Part shown: in pieces, positions 1 to 12,550 of the stretch | Layout: each line of letters starts with the position of its first letter | Numbering within the stretch: the first letter of the stretch is position 1 | Assembly: GCA_009103225.1 (NCBI GenBank) | Contig: RHPI01000797.1 | Location: 1,072,461 to 1,136,460, forward strand | DNA: 64,000 nt | Source of the DNA: Chlorokybus atmophyticus | Taxonomy: Eukaryota; Streptophyta; Chlorokybophyceae; Chlorokybales; Chlorokybaceae | Direction of reading: 5' to 3' | Notes under the pieces: model-generated | Seen by the model: only the letters and a program-made list of their open reading frames with translations | What the model was told of the DNA's origin: nothing | Databases searched by the model: none | Program-made: the position numbers and the translations under genes

Positions 1-463
1 CCTCACTTGCATCACTGCTTTGTCACATGTGCCTGCATAGGTACCTGTGTCATGAGCGCTGTAATACGTGTATACCACATAATGTCGAGAGAAACGGAGC
101 AGAGAAGCCGAGTCACTCGCAACCTCGTCCATTGCGGCAACAGAGCAAACAAAGCTACGACTCCACCATAGACTATCCATTGCTTTCGCGTATCTTGTTA
201 TTGTCTCTCCCCCACCCCCTTCCTTGGTGCTGAGGCCCAAGTCGAGGGTCTTGCATAGTCTAACTTATATGCATGCTTGTGTATGCCATTTGCATACACA
301 TTGCGCATGCTGAATACACACACTGCAGCCACCTGAAACGAGTGCGTGCTGCATTTGCCACAATGTGTAACAAAGCGAGGAACAGCTGCCATACCGCTTA
401 GCCTATACATAGCACTTAAAATGGGGAGGGCAGCATGGGTCACTAGTGCACATACACAGCAAG

Positions 464-2350
464 TCATATAGGAGGCCTCCGTTCCACTTCAACATCCAGG
501 TGCTTGGGTCTGGGGGAGGAGGTAGGTGACGCCTCCAACACCCGTCCACTAAGCACGCTGCGCGGTGAGCTCAAGAACAGATTGTCCTGCTTGGTGCTGC
601 TGTCTCTATGCCGTGGCGAGTTGCCCAAAAACGGGCTGTCTGGCTTCTCCCTGTCCAGCGCGCGCGGCGTAACAGCTGGCGATGTCTTATAGTAGTGCTC
701 ATTCTCCTCCATCACTATTGATGTGCTTGTGGCATGACCCTCTCCCCTCGTCCAGCGTCTCGGGTTCCAGAAATGCTGCTGACAGACAACTGTCGGTCTC
801 CACAGTCCGCAAGCGGCCATGCAGCATACCACAAAACACACAAGTGCCTTGCGGCAAGCAAGACACTTGTGTGTTTGTTGTACCTGCTTTTCATGCTCGC
901 CAATGGATCGTCTCGTAAGCAATAAGTTGATCTGGTCTAGAAGTGAAAAGTCGCTGCTATGACTTCGCTCTATTAGCTGCTTGGCAGTGTTGAGAGCGGT
1001 TCGCGAGGGCTGCCAAAAGTAGACTTAATAAATCCACAGAATAACATTGAAGTACCTACCTTAGCAGTCACACATACTCAATGCCCCGTAAATGCTATTG
1101 AACACAACACATGATCACAAACAGTACCTTTGGACGGTCCAACAGCATGTTGCACAGGCCGAGGAGATACCAGACTTCAACGTCCTCCTCGTCCTCGGCC
1201 GTGAGCTCCCCCAATAGGTGCGCAGCGGTGTCATACTGCGAGAGCTCTACCAGCAGCCGCGCTGTCACCGTTCGGAAGTCGTACGACGGCACCATGCCCT
1301 CCCGCGCCAGCTTGCGGCAGATGTCCACCGTCCTGCGCACGAGCACCAGAGCCTCCCCTCGCCGGCTCTGACTCAACCTGAAGTCTGCCAGCGCCTGCGT
1401 GGCCTCCGGACAGTCCGGATTGTACAACAGCGCCTGCATAAGCAACTATGACTTTACTCTTCATATCAGACACATTCGCATTGATAGGCATGCGGCATCA
1501 ACATGCTTTTTCTGCAGCATAGTTGAAAAGCCTGTTTGTATGTGAGGCTCTAAGCAATACATGCGATAGCAAATGCCTCCATAGACAATGCAACATATGC
1601 AAGACTTGCCTGATCCAGCAACTGTTCACAACGCGGTTGGGACTCTCGCTCATGAAAGCAGTCTGTAAGGTAGACTTTAGCAACAGCGGCCATGACCGAT
1701 GACAGCTCAAGCTGGATGCTACGCCTTTGGCCTTCCCCTTCCTCCCCTTGTACCCCATACGTCCTTTCAAGCTGCAACACAGCCACTCCATATCAACAAC
1801 ACTCCTTGAACAATACTTCACATAACTTCATTGCAACTAATCTGTCCCCACCTCTGTTGTGAGCAAGCGCACTGCGTGCTCAAAGCTCGCTATAGCATTG
1901 CTGCCTTTTGTCAGATGACCAAGCAGGATGAACTTCCCAGCCCCTGCATCTGGCTGCAGCTGTATACTACGCATCAACAAGTGCACAGGAGTCAAGGCGC
2001 ACAAGCAGCACTCCAGACGTGGACTTGCTATGCAGTAACATTACAACACAACACAATAATAGCACGTGATGAGGATATTTCTCTCGCACTCTGAGCTTCT
2101 CCAAGCTCTGCTAGCAGCTCAGCCGTCGCATCCATGACTGTTGTGTTCTCTGGCTCAGCTTCAAGCACCTGCCATACGACGTGAAGGCACCATGAACAGA
2201 CCACATGTGACAAACACAAAGGACGATCCACCAACCAAACACCACGTTTACCTTCACATACAACTTGAGTGCTTGGTCAGCCTCCCCTTGCTCAGCCAAC
2301 TGTTGTGCTCGTCTCACTAATGCATCTGTTGAAGGCGGCTTCCATGACAT
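464..2350 (-). CDS. ACL4-like TPR assembly chaperone of ribosomal protein L4
   Basis: Multi-exon TPR protein read on the minus strand. The start used is the ATG at 2350 (protein begins MSWKPPSTDALVRRAQQ); an in-frame ATG lies a little upstream. Likely exons are 2252-2350, about 2090-2168, about 1860-2010, about 1612-1775, 1128 to about 1440, about 880-1010 and 464 to about 774. The order of motifs fits the fungal/plant ACL4 family, which escorts newly made Rpl4 (uL4) to the nucleus: N-terminal TPR (LAEQGEADQALKLYVK), SIQLQPDAGAGKFILLGHL, the long helical LTDCFHERESQPRCEQLLDQ segment, and EDVEVWYLLGLCNMLL. The exon 2/3 junction is uncertain. The last exon encodes a basic tail with several SP/TP dipeptides that I do not associate with the family; the preceding intron has no in-frame stop, so the tail could also arise by intron retention. 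Family identity is by recognition, not alignment. Confidence 0.7.
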
Positions 2351-4612
2351 GCCTTGCAGGAATGCAGCGCGCTGCATAGAGGTGCACGAGAATCTGGTTA
2401 TTCTAATGACCTTAAGGGACACTGTGCCATCAGCGCCCTGACCCAGGCTTGCTTTACCTCCCAACGCCTTTCTGGCTCGTGACCGAGCGTCTCAATAACA
2501 TACTCCAACATCTGCAAAGAATTTGCGGCAACACCTCAGCTACAGCATTGCAGCAGACTGAATGCATTGCCTATGGTTGCAGTTGCACTGCTTGCAAAAC
2601 AATCGATTATCGTTGCCTGAGTACTACTGACTTGAGGCAGCTGACAAGAGCTTGCAAAGGCACCTGGCTGCTTCAAGTGGGATTGTCATGCCCTCACGAG
2701 GTGTGCGTTATGACTGACTGTGGTCAACTGTGTAGCTTGCTGGTAGTTTTACAACCAGCAAGCTCATAACACCAACACAACACTCAATTGTTACAGTGGC
2801 AAATGGCAAAGTATACTGAGTGACTCACACTTCCACACTAAATGAACTGCATACTAGACAAGACCTTGCCGAAACAAACCTCACCCCTGCCTGGTTCCCC
2901 CCGGCAGGGTCACAGGGCCGTCAATAAGTGTTAGTTATATAAACCCGTCAACTCCAGCGGATGGGTTGCTAGGTGTTTGCATTGTTATATGATATATATA
3001 ATATTTAATAAGCATGAACTGGGTAGGAATCAACTTACAAAGTGCCTAAACCTGCTTCCTTGCAGCTACACCAGTTGGCATGTAAGCGACTGATTGCGAT
3101 GAAGCAACCAAGCTAGGCAATGCTCGCTGTGTCTTACAAGCAACTGCCAACAGCCAATTTCCCTTCACAGTGTACTGCAGACGGTTTCGTTTAAGTAAAT
3201 TTATATATGACTGGCAGCCAGAGAGGCATGAAAGTGCGGGAGCTGCGTCAGAAGGTGCATAAAGCTATGCTCGCAGCATGTGCATTGCACTGCCAGTCCC
3301 ACTGACTGGCTGTTCTAATGTGTGTGGAAACTCACCAGCACAAGGTTCTGAAGAAGAGCAACAATCACAGCAAGGAGCAGGCGCAGCGGGTTGTAGTTGT
3401 ACAGCAGTCGCCCAGCTGAAACAACCAAAGCAACAACACTGCTGCCTCTGCTATGCGACGCTCCTCCGGACCCTGGCCCTAGCCGTTGTTTGCGTCCTGC
3501 AGCGGCAGCAGCACCAGGAGCAGGCAATGGAGGCGGCTGAGGTGGAGGTGGAGGAAGGTGATGAGGTCCTCTCATCTCCCGCCCTGACCAGGCCCCTCAA
3601 CCGCCTCATCACCCCGCCACTGCTCCACCTGACGCTGCACAGCCAGCTCCTCCGCCTGCTCTCCGGTGCATTACTCCTTTTCCTTCTTGCTCCCCCCGCC
3701 TTGACTATGTCAACACAGCCTACACGTACACGGCCTGCCGCCTGCGCTCATGTTCATGTTGCAACAGCTATGCTAACGACGACACGGAAACCCACACGGC
3801 CGCCGCCGCCGCCCCCAACAAACCCTCCTCGCTTGACTTGCCCAGAAATGGTTGTTGCCTCTGTGATAGTAACTCTCGTCCCCGCTCGGCCCTTGGCGAC
3901 GCCGCCCACGACTACGACAGCGCCCACGACACGGTGGTCGCCGCATAACCTGCGTCAGGTCACCTGACCGTCACAGAAGGAAAAGGATATCGCTACCTCC
4001 AAGCGATTTCCACAGCTTCAACTGGTGTCGCTGTCAGAAAGTTGCCTTCACTCCCATCAATCAGCCTTCACATTGAGATATCCACGCTCGGTTGACTTTC
4101 TGCAAGCATCACGTGCCACTCTTTGCCGCACAAGCACTGCTAGTGCGAGTAAAGCACAAGACTGTCGCCGACGTGGACGCTCCTGCTGGAAGCTGATGCT
4201 CCAAACCTGCGATATTGGCAAAAGCACGGATATCGAGTTGCCACCGATAGTGGTGGCCGTGAATGAATTAGGGTTTGGACGGCGGCAGCTGCGGCGGCGG
4301 CGGCGGCGGTGGACGCGGACGACGGCGCGACGTGGGGGGGGATTGGAGGTGTCTGGCTCCACCACCATTAGAGTTGCCAGTTGCTTTCTTGCGAAGGCCC
4401 AGAGACAATTGACACGATCAGCGTCCACCTAGGCCGTAACGGGCCAGGGCAACATGCCGGGCGGCCTGGCATGAATGCATGACGAGTTGATACGGGCGTG
4501 CTGCCATCCCCAATTTGGTCGTTAGTTAGGTTGGTGTCATCTTGTCTGGTAGTGGTGAGCTTCCGGCTATGTTATCGTCGCAGCTATAGCTGCTTGAGTC
4601 TGATCTTGCACC
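2351..4612. other. Intergenic region between divergent ACL4-like and PAP1-like genes
   Basis: No gene could be supported here. The region must hold the 5' ends and promoters of both divergent genes. Part of it (3300-4450) is GC-rich with simple-sequence stretches such as a CGG run near 4287-4310. The longest open frame, 229 codons at 3278-3967 on the plus strand, is low in complexity and matches nothing I recognise. Undetected 5' exons of the PAP1-like gene could lie here. Confidence 0.5.
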
Positions 4613-7600
4613 ATGGTTATCGCTGTGGCTCTGGCGCCGTCTTTGGCGTCATGGAGCCGCCCATGTGATGACGGCCAGGAGGCGTTGAGTGCGGGATTGG
4701 TAGGGCAGGAGAGGTCGGCCAGCAAGTTGCGCCGCTGGAGGTTGCGGCAGCTCACGCTGAATAGAAGGCTACGCAGCTGCGGTCACAGTTCAAGTAACAG
4801 GCCAGAAGTAAACATAACGGAAGCGTCGTTCAATGGGCCTCCCCGTGGTAAAAGGGAGGGCAGCCCTGACGAGCGCAGGCCTTTCTTGGAAGCGTTGGTG
4901 GAGCGGGCCCGAGCTGCCGATGCGCAAGGTTGGCTGCCTTACTGCCCGCTGTTTTTGTGACTTTGCCGGTACCACGCTTGACAGTACAGATTCACTCCTA
5001 TTGTTATTAGCATTGTCTTTAAAGCTGCTACTGTCTCTCATGCTTACTACAACTGCCATATTAATAGTCGTCGCAGTTACTATCCAAACTGGCATGCACA
5101 CGTTTACAGGGTTGACCCGTTGCGCATTCATATCTTGTTCGTCAAGCTTCTCCGTAAAGTCTAGTATTTATATAATATTGCCACGGAGGGACGGGAACAG
5201 ATATGCATGAAGGTGATACACCGTGCAAGCTACTACTACTTACTGCACGTCTTGCAGGTGCGGAGCTTGTGTTGGCTGATATGGGCAAGGCTGGCCTGAG
5301 GGCTGGACCTCGAGCGTATCATGGGCTTGTAGTTGCTTATGTTCGTGCTGGCGATCCTGATGGCGCGGTGAGTGTGCGTTGCAATTTGAGTCCTTGTTTT
5401 GAATTAGATGGGTAACATGCAGTTCATATGAATGCGTATTATGCGTATAAGGACAGTCTTATGTCACCTTTTATAGCCGGTCACCACCATGTATGGACTG
5501 GAAGTCTTTTTGGCCCTTCAGCACTCAGTGTTTTTGTTTGGTATCATGTGCTTGCACTAGGCTTGCTAGATAGACATACAATGCAGTCACTGTGCGGGTA
5601 GAGTCCAGAGGTGTACTGGTTGTCAAGGTCACTGCTGACATAAATTTTGTGACCCAGTCTGTCCAGGATCAGGAATTGCTGTCCGTGATTGAATGTCGAA
5701 TAACCAAACATGGTTGACGTGTTGTGTCAAACACAGTTGGGAGCTATGCGGCGCCAGCATGCTTCTGGGGAGCGCGCCCTGCCAGAGACATATGTAGAGT
5801 TAGTCAAAGCATATGCGCAAGCAGGCGATGCAGAAAGCGCAGAAAAGACGCTTGGTGCCATGGAGCGCGCAGGGTATGAATCATCCCCAGCCTGGCTTGT
5901 GCTGGTTGGTAAGTCAGTCTTGACGGATTTACGAAGCTCATGACTGACGCTTCCATGCTTATGCTGCGGTTGCATGCCAAGGGTGTAGGACGATTCTGAC
6001 TGGATGTTTTGTGCTTTAAACAGCGGAGCTATTCAAAGCCAATTGCAGAGCTGATGCGCTTCGCTGCTACGAACGTGGTGTGTCTGTTGGGTATGCCCCC
6101 AACGAAGAAGTCTTCCTCTTGGTCATTGAGGCTTTATGCGATGATGGGGAGTGGGTTGAGGCCACCGCTGTGCTTAATGGCATGGATGCCGTGAGATGCC
6201 GGCCCACTGCAAGGCACTTCAATCCTGTAATTAAAGCCCAGGTTAATGCGTGGTCGCCTACTTTGGCCTGGCGGACTTTTGAGCGGATGCAGCAGACTGA
6301 GGGAGGTGTGTGCAGTGTAGTGTCAAACCATTTGTTAAAGCAATTGTGCCACAAGGTCATTAACCCGGTTGTGGTGCAGAACCTGTTCAGCCTGACTCTG
6401 AGTCCTTCAATTGGCTCATACGTGGTTTTGCAAGGGCTGGGAATGATACTAGGTGCAATGCATGCACAAGCTCCCTTTACCTCACTGCAAGCTGCAATGG
6501 TGCTGAAGCTGACTGTGTTTGCAGCCTTGATGAAATGTTGAATATCTTGGGAATGATGGAAGATCGGTACCACATGAAGCCCAATTCCACAACCTACGCG
6601 TGCGTTTGTATTTGACTGGCACTGTTCTGGCGTTGAGTGGTGTCGGCAATGTGAATGATCCATGTCGTCCCTCTCGCACTTATTGCAATTCATGTGTGCA
6701 GGTATTGCATTGAAGGCTGGTTGAATAACTCAGATGTTATCAATGCACATCGTAGTTTTAGAAAGATGCGCGCGAGATATCAAGATGAACAGCGCGCTTT
6801 GTCAGCAAAGCTGGCCTTTGACACACCTGCACATTCATATATTGACGTGGTTCCTGAGAGTCTGCACGGCTTGGACTTGGCAAAGCAAAATGAATGGTGG
6901 CATCGCAAACTGGAACACCCGCTTGAAGAGAATGGAGCTTCTGCTCCATCAGACTTGTATTCTTTTCCAGAAACAACAAGTCAGTCGTGGCGCGCACTCA
7001 ATCGACTTCAGGTTGGTATTTGTCAACGTTTGAGCATTATGAGAGCTGCTCCAGTTGCATGACTGACAACATTGCACTTTGTGATGCACACAGTCCTTGT
7101 CTCCAGAGCAGAGTGCTTTGTTGTCTGATAATTCGCCAAGCATGCGAGGCAGTCAAGGTCCAGGTCTTGGGGTTAGGAATGAGGATCAAGCATCCCAGGA
7201 GACGAAGGGTGCTTGCTGGCTCCTTTGCCAAGAAGGAGACCCAAACAATAGTCCTCTAGCGTACCTGATTGAAGCATTGATGCGTGCAGGTGGGATCACC
7301 TTGCATGCACGGGACCTGCGCTAACATTCTCTTGACATGCGGCCTTGTGTTCTGACAACTGACTGTAGGGTTGGCTCCTGAGTTGCTGGAGGTGCTACAA
7401 GCCATGGAGGAGGATGGTGTTCCGCTGATGGAGTATGCTGCTAAATGGAACAAGCTTGGGCGAACACTGGTCACCAGCTGGGTGCACGCTCCAGATTTGG
7501 GGGAAGGATCGCTAGGTGCCCGTCGCAGGGCAGGGCGCTGGGGAGCACGCTGCGCTGTAGAAATGGCAAGTGGTGGAGCTTCATCTGCACCACCTGGGTC

Positions 7601-10235
7601 TGTAGTTAGGCCAGTTGTACAGGAACGCCATGCAGTTGATGAGGAGTCGCTGGTAGAGGAAGTTGAGGGCCAAGAAGGCTGGCAGCCTCTCCCCGTCGAT
7701 GAGAGCGACTTTGACTCGCTAGTTGATGATGACTTGGTCGTGGAAGATCCACAGTGGCGTCTAGACCGCAGCCGCGTTGTTTTAGATGACCCAGATGAAC
7801 GCCGGAGAGTCCCCACCCGCAAGGCTGACAAGGTGAGTGCAGTTGCGTTGCGGCAGGTAGTTCTGAGACTGCAGGACTGGTATCTGACGTGTCACTGATT
7901 CTCCTGCAGAAGAAACCAGAGCCTGAACTTCAGGATTGGCGGGCGCTTGGTCAGACACGGGCAGATGGCTTTGGCCTGTTTCACCCAGAGAAGGGTGGCA
8001 TTTTCCTAGGGTTTGGCTCCCAACGCATATGGCGCAAGGCAGGGCCGCGGTTTGCACGCAGGTACCATGTCTGCTTGATTACATCCCCCCTCCCTCCCTC
8101 CCCCCCACGCGCGGGTCATTTATTTTATGCAAGATTTTCAATGAATCACACATATGAGACAACAAAGCATTAGTACCCGCATCTGCTCCTACGCCTCCTG
8201 CGTGCCCAAGCCTCTAGGCTGCTCAAGGCGTATGCACTCTCATGCGTTTGTGGTTACTCTTGTCACAATACATAGAATGGTTTGTGATGGATATGCTGCG
8301 CTGTCCATTGGGATGTTGAGATTTCTTACAATCTTCTCGATACCAGCATCTCCTCCAATCATATTCCCCCCTTTCGGCGCCCGCCGCGGTTGCGCATGTG
8401 CCTTCACGCATGCACGCGCACATGCACTGAATCAAACAAAGGGGCTGAGTGCTGGTTATCAAAGGGGTCTGTGACGTCTGTATGGGCATTGCGTTTGCGC
8501 GCGCTTTGTGCATCATGGTGACATGCATTTATTCGTGTCTAGAATGGCATACGAAACCCGACGGCGTGAGGCAGTTCTTGCGGAGGCAGAGGAAGGCCTC
8601 AGGCACTTGCTGCAGCAGCGAGAAGAGGCACAGCTTGCGTCACAGTCACCTGCACTGATTGCTAGCACCTTTTTGGAGGCAGAGGTACTGGCATGCTGTT
8701 GTAACCAGCTATCAGATACACAGAATGGGTGTACACCCTTGACATGGCTTTGCAATGATCTGCATCTTTATTAACGATGTTTTGCAGGTTGCTGACTCAG
8801 ATGTTGAAGATGAAGAGGATGAGGACATTGAGGCTGGTGAGGATGGTGCTGGCGAAGATGCTGCTGGCGAAGATGACGCTGAGGTTGAGCCAGAAGCAGC
8901 TGATGACCCAACCGTAGCCAGCAGCGACGTCCAGGACATTGATCCGGTCAGTATAGTTACGCGGGCATTGGCAATGATTATGCACAACATGCTGGTGAAA
9001 TTGGATTATACTGGTGTGTGGGAGTGGTTTTAACTTACAAGACGCCCTCATGTTTATCACACACTCCTGCATTACAGGCTTTAAGGTTGAGGGTAAAGTC
9101 CATCAGCAAGTTGAAGGTAGACGAACTTCGGGCTGAACTGCGAGCACTTGGACTTCCCGACAACGGCAATCGACCGGCTTTGTACAAGCGACTACAGGTC
9201 CTGAATGATTACGCTGTTACCAACCACTGAAGCTAGCAGCTGACATGAGGAGTTTTGCAGGATGCACGGCGAGACGCAAGGGACAGAGGCATTGATCTCA
9301 TTGGGATCACACTTGAGGATGGACGAAGTCTTGCCAAAGTCACTACTCATTATGTTTATTACAAGTGGGTTCATGGTAAAAAGGTGCCATACACACCTTC
9401 GGAAGAGGAGATCCAGAAGAAAAAGGAAGCAGAGAAGGAGCGCCTCGAGGCTGAACGGCTCGAGGCTCAACAGGTACTAACTGATTCTGCCCATGTGGTT
9501 CACATGCATGGCGGGATGTCGCCAGCAACAGCTTATAATTACCGCTCGCAGATTCGCCAAGCTGAGTTTCTGAGTAATGTAGATGACCGTGAGGTGGCAG
9601 ACATGGAGGCTGAGGTGAGTAGTATTGTCACGTCATCGTCGTTGTCGTCCTACTTTACTACATGTGTAGGACAATATTTTGGACGTGTCTATCAGTTATG
9701 CGTCAGTTGTCTCTGCAATCGTGCGTGCCTTTATCACCATCCTCTATAGGTTGCCAAGCTACGCCTCTGGGTTGAGGAAGGCAAAGGATATAGCTCCATG
9801 CATATGCGAGCTAGTGCTGAAGCGGAGTTGTCGCTCTCTCTTCAAGTACTAGATGCAGTCGAGCGGCTTGGCCAGCTGGCATCGCCAGTGGACCACGTTG
9901 TGCTCTTGCAAGCTGCCATCTATGCACGAAGCGCTGATGGCATCCTAGGTGCTCTGCAGCGCATGCGGGCTGTCAAGCAGCGAACCGATGGTGATCTGTA
10001 CATCCAAGCAGTGGAAGTGTGCCTAGCCGAAAACACCGCAGATGCGGCACTGGTTGTTCTGGCTGACATGGAAAATGCTGGCGTTGTGCCCCCAGAAGCA
10101 CTGGAGGCACGGGTGGTACAGTTTCAACCCAGGGCCAAATTGAGGTCAGGGGCCAGGAGAAGTGACTCCCCAACACTGGTCCAAGTAGATGACGAACAGC
10201 CATCCAACAGGTCATCACCAGTGACTTCGTACTAA
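4613..10235 (+). CDS. PAP1/pTAC3-like PPR and SAP-domain protein of the plastid RNA polymerase complex
   Basis: Fifteen exons join in phase: 4613-4928, 5258-5367, 5737-5908, 6024-6305, 6380-6452, 6525-6599, 6702-7011, 7109-7289, 7369-7832, 7910-8061, 8543-8684, 8788-8946, 9078-9197, 9261-9614 and 9750-10235, giving 1131 residues from a provisional start at 4613. Order: basic N-terminus, LEALVERARA followed by PPR-like helical repeats (GPRAYHGLVVAYVRAGD, LPETYVELVKAYAQAGD, SFNWLIRGFARAGN), an acidic DED-rich linker (exon 12), a SAP DNA-binding motif (KLKVDELRAELRALGLP, exon 13), a charged coiled-coil segment and C-terminal helical repeats. This order and several phrases match plant pTAC3/PAP1, which associates with the plastid-encoded RNA polymerase and binds DNA through SAP. 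It is longer than the roughly 900-residue plant protein. The true start may be further upstream, and plastid targeting is inferred. Confidence 0.85.
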
Positions 10236-11074
10236 CTTTGCGTATTCTGAAGTGCACACTCTGCGGCTTACCAGCTGCATTGGAATGTATAAAGCACGCA
10301 ACATTCTTGTGAGCTATGCACTGCAATTGATTTGGCTCCACCTGCCCACACCATTGTTAGTATGTATCTTGGCATGAATTGCCTGGCAGGTGCTCGTATA
10401 CAGGTGCATCAGCCATTTGCAAAGTTTAGTGTGGTTGCAATGAGATGCTTGAGTTTGCTGCATAGGTCGTCTTTTCCTGTCATGTTTGGATTGGAGCCCT
10501 CCATTACTCGACATTGCAGTGCCTGAACACTGCAGTAGTACGTCTGAACAATGCTCCTGTCAACACATATGCAGACAAACATGGTGTGTGGTGTGACCTT
10601 ACACTTGCGTGCCCTTGTCTTCTTTGTTGCGCCTAACTCACCATTATTGCAGGCAGATTGAGCATGGTTATGAGCATGGTGTGTCCAAGTGCATGTTATG
10701 TGAACCCATGCATGTGTCTGCGCTGCGTAATTCACATTGCTACTCTCTTCCTTGCTTTCCTGTTCTCAACTGTGCAAGAGACCTGGTGCACTTAGCTCTC
10801 GTGTACGGCGCCCGCTTTGCTTGTTTCAATAAGCTTGTTTCTATTATAGTGGTTGTCACTTGTATCGGGCATGTACCAATCAGCACGATGTGCATAAGGC
10901 AATCGCGAGTAGTGACTTGCCGTTGAGCAGGCTGTCGGGCTACTTGGCTCTGTACCGGCAGCGCGTGTCATGCGCGTTGCAGCGTGCCCAGGGCATCACC
11001 ATCCTAGAACGGGGAGCGGCAGTCGTAGCGGCGGTACCAGGCTGGGGCCCGGTCCAGATGGCGGCACCAACGGC

Positions 11075-11275
11075 GGAAGCGGACGCTGTGCTGGCGGCGG
11101 CGGCAGTGTAGTTGTGTAGGCGTGCTGGCATGCTGCTGGCATGCGTGTGGGTGTGCTTGTGCAGTGATAGGCAGAGATTACAGTGCGTAGCTTGGTGTGA
11201 CGATGTAATAGGCATGGATGACAGTACGTAGCTATGTGTGACGATGTTACTGTACTAGTAATGAGAGAGTGACTG
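11075..11275 (+). repeat. Dispersed repeat, copy 1 (with internal duplication)
   Basis: The block runs from a gcggacgctgtgctgg segment through gtagttgtgtaggcgtgc and tagcttggtgtgacgatg. It is matched at 12410-12550 and, for its right part, at 50078-50150. In this copy the right-end module of about 42 bp (ataggcag...gtgacgatg) is present twice in tandem, at about 11167-11208 and 11209-11250. No coding capacity was seen. A non-autonomous mobile element or its remnant is the likeliest origin, but no terminal repeats or target-site duplication were established. Confidence 0.7.
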
Positions 11276-11944
11276 CTATACCACGTAAACAAGCCGAGGC
11301 TTACTGCTTATTGCATGGAATTGCTGCAGCTGGCGCATGGGCGATGCTCCGACAAGGAGCAGTGGTGGCAGCCATGCGCAGGTGGGCGCCACCTGCACGC
11401 AGCGCCACTTACGACGGTGGAAGATGTGCGAGCAAGCGCGCTGTTAGCGTATCACAGCCGTACTCGTGCTGCATGTAGTGTGGTGTTAAGGTGTGCGGCA
11501 TGAGCACATGGAGCATGTAGTGCACATAGTTGTAAAGCCCCTGTAATAACTGAAGTGTTGGTCTTGCCTGTCTTTGTGCCTAGTTTGCTTGCTGCTTGTG
11601 ATGCTGCTTGTTGTGCATTTGGACTGCTTCTTTGCCCTATGATTTGTGCCTAATGCATGGTCATATGTGGTTAGGCATGTACAGCTGTAGAGTGGCAACG
11701 TGTACAAAGGATGCACTGTGGTGATCGTGACAAGCATGACACATGCATGAACACCGCATCATATAGCACACAAAGAGCAACACCTACAACCACCATGCTA
11801 TGTACAAGTCATCTAGCTACCTACGTTGACTACAACCCCTGACCCCGTCAGGCATCCATGCACGTTGAGGTACCTGTTCGCAGTGCGGGTAGTGTGTGCG
11901 TAAAGCAAACAAGCAAATTATACGGCATCAAGCAACGACAGAGT

Positions 11945-11990
11945 TGGGGCGCGAGGGGGGGAGGGGGGGGGCCGGGCAGAGGCGGGGGCN
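11945..11990 (+). repeat. G-rich low-complexity tract with an unresolved base
   Basis: Runs of G (up to ten in a row) separated by single A, C or CC follow one another to the n at 11990. On the plus strand this could fold as a G-quadruplex, which would also explain the ambiguous call. No gene overlaps it. Confidence 0.6.
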
Positions 11991-12409
11991 TACAAGCTAT
12001 CTGCACAACCACAACCACAATCACGACCAACAGAGGGAACGGCATCACATAATCAGGCAGGTGGATATCACGGACTTCAGAACACAAGGTAACCGCCTGC
12101 GCAGCACAGGCGTGTGTTGAGTGTCAGGCCTTGTAGCAGCTCCAACAGTCGAACACTCGCATTGGTTTTGTAACAAAGCGAAAGAGTTTTGGCTAGCAGA
12201 TCAGTGCGCGAGCTCGGCGTGGAGAGCAACCATAAGTCTTTCATTGAGAACCATACTCAGGTAACACAAAACAAAGCTGGTCACCTAGTCACCTAGTTTG
12301 CGAGTTAGCAACTTGCTTTTCTACATTTTGGTGATTCCTGTCATTTGCTGCAAAATGCACTGTTTCCAATCCTTGTCCAAAGGGCTGGTTGACATTGACA
12401 ATCTTGCAC

Positions 12410-12550
12410 ATGCTGCGGACGCTGTGCTGGCAGCTGCGGCAGTGTAGTTGTGTAGGCGTGCTTGCATGCCGCTGACATGCGTGTGAGTATGCTTGTGCAA
12501 TGATAGGCAGGGATGACAGTGCATAGCTTGGTGTGACGATTTTGCTGTTA
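12410..12550 (+). repeat. Dispersed repeat, copy 2
   Basis: The segment aligns by eye to the copy at 11075 with scattered substitutions. It shares gcggacgctgtgctgg, gtagttgtgtaggcgtgc, the tgcatgc/gacatgcgtgtg stretch and tagcttggtgtgacgat. It lacks the internal tandem duplication of copy 1. Confidence 0.7.

Noticed and set aside
3278-3967. A 229-codon plus-strand open frame as a gene or as 5' exon of the PAP1-like gene
   Set aside because: Composition is low-complexity (Gln, Thr/Pro, Leu runs), no domain is visible, and no splice join to the PAP1 exons could be made.
9474-9614. An intron starting at GTACTA after 9473 in the PAP1-like gene
   Set aside because: The frame stays open and looks coding to the GTGAGT donor at 9615, so no intron is needed.
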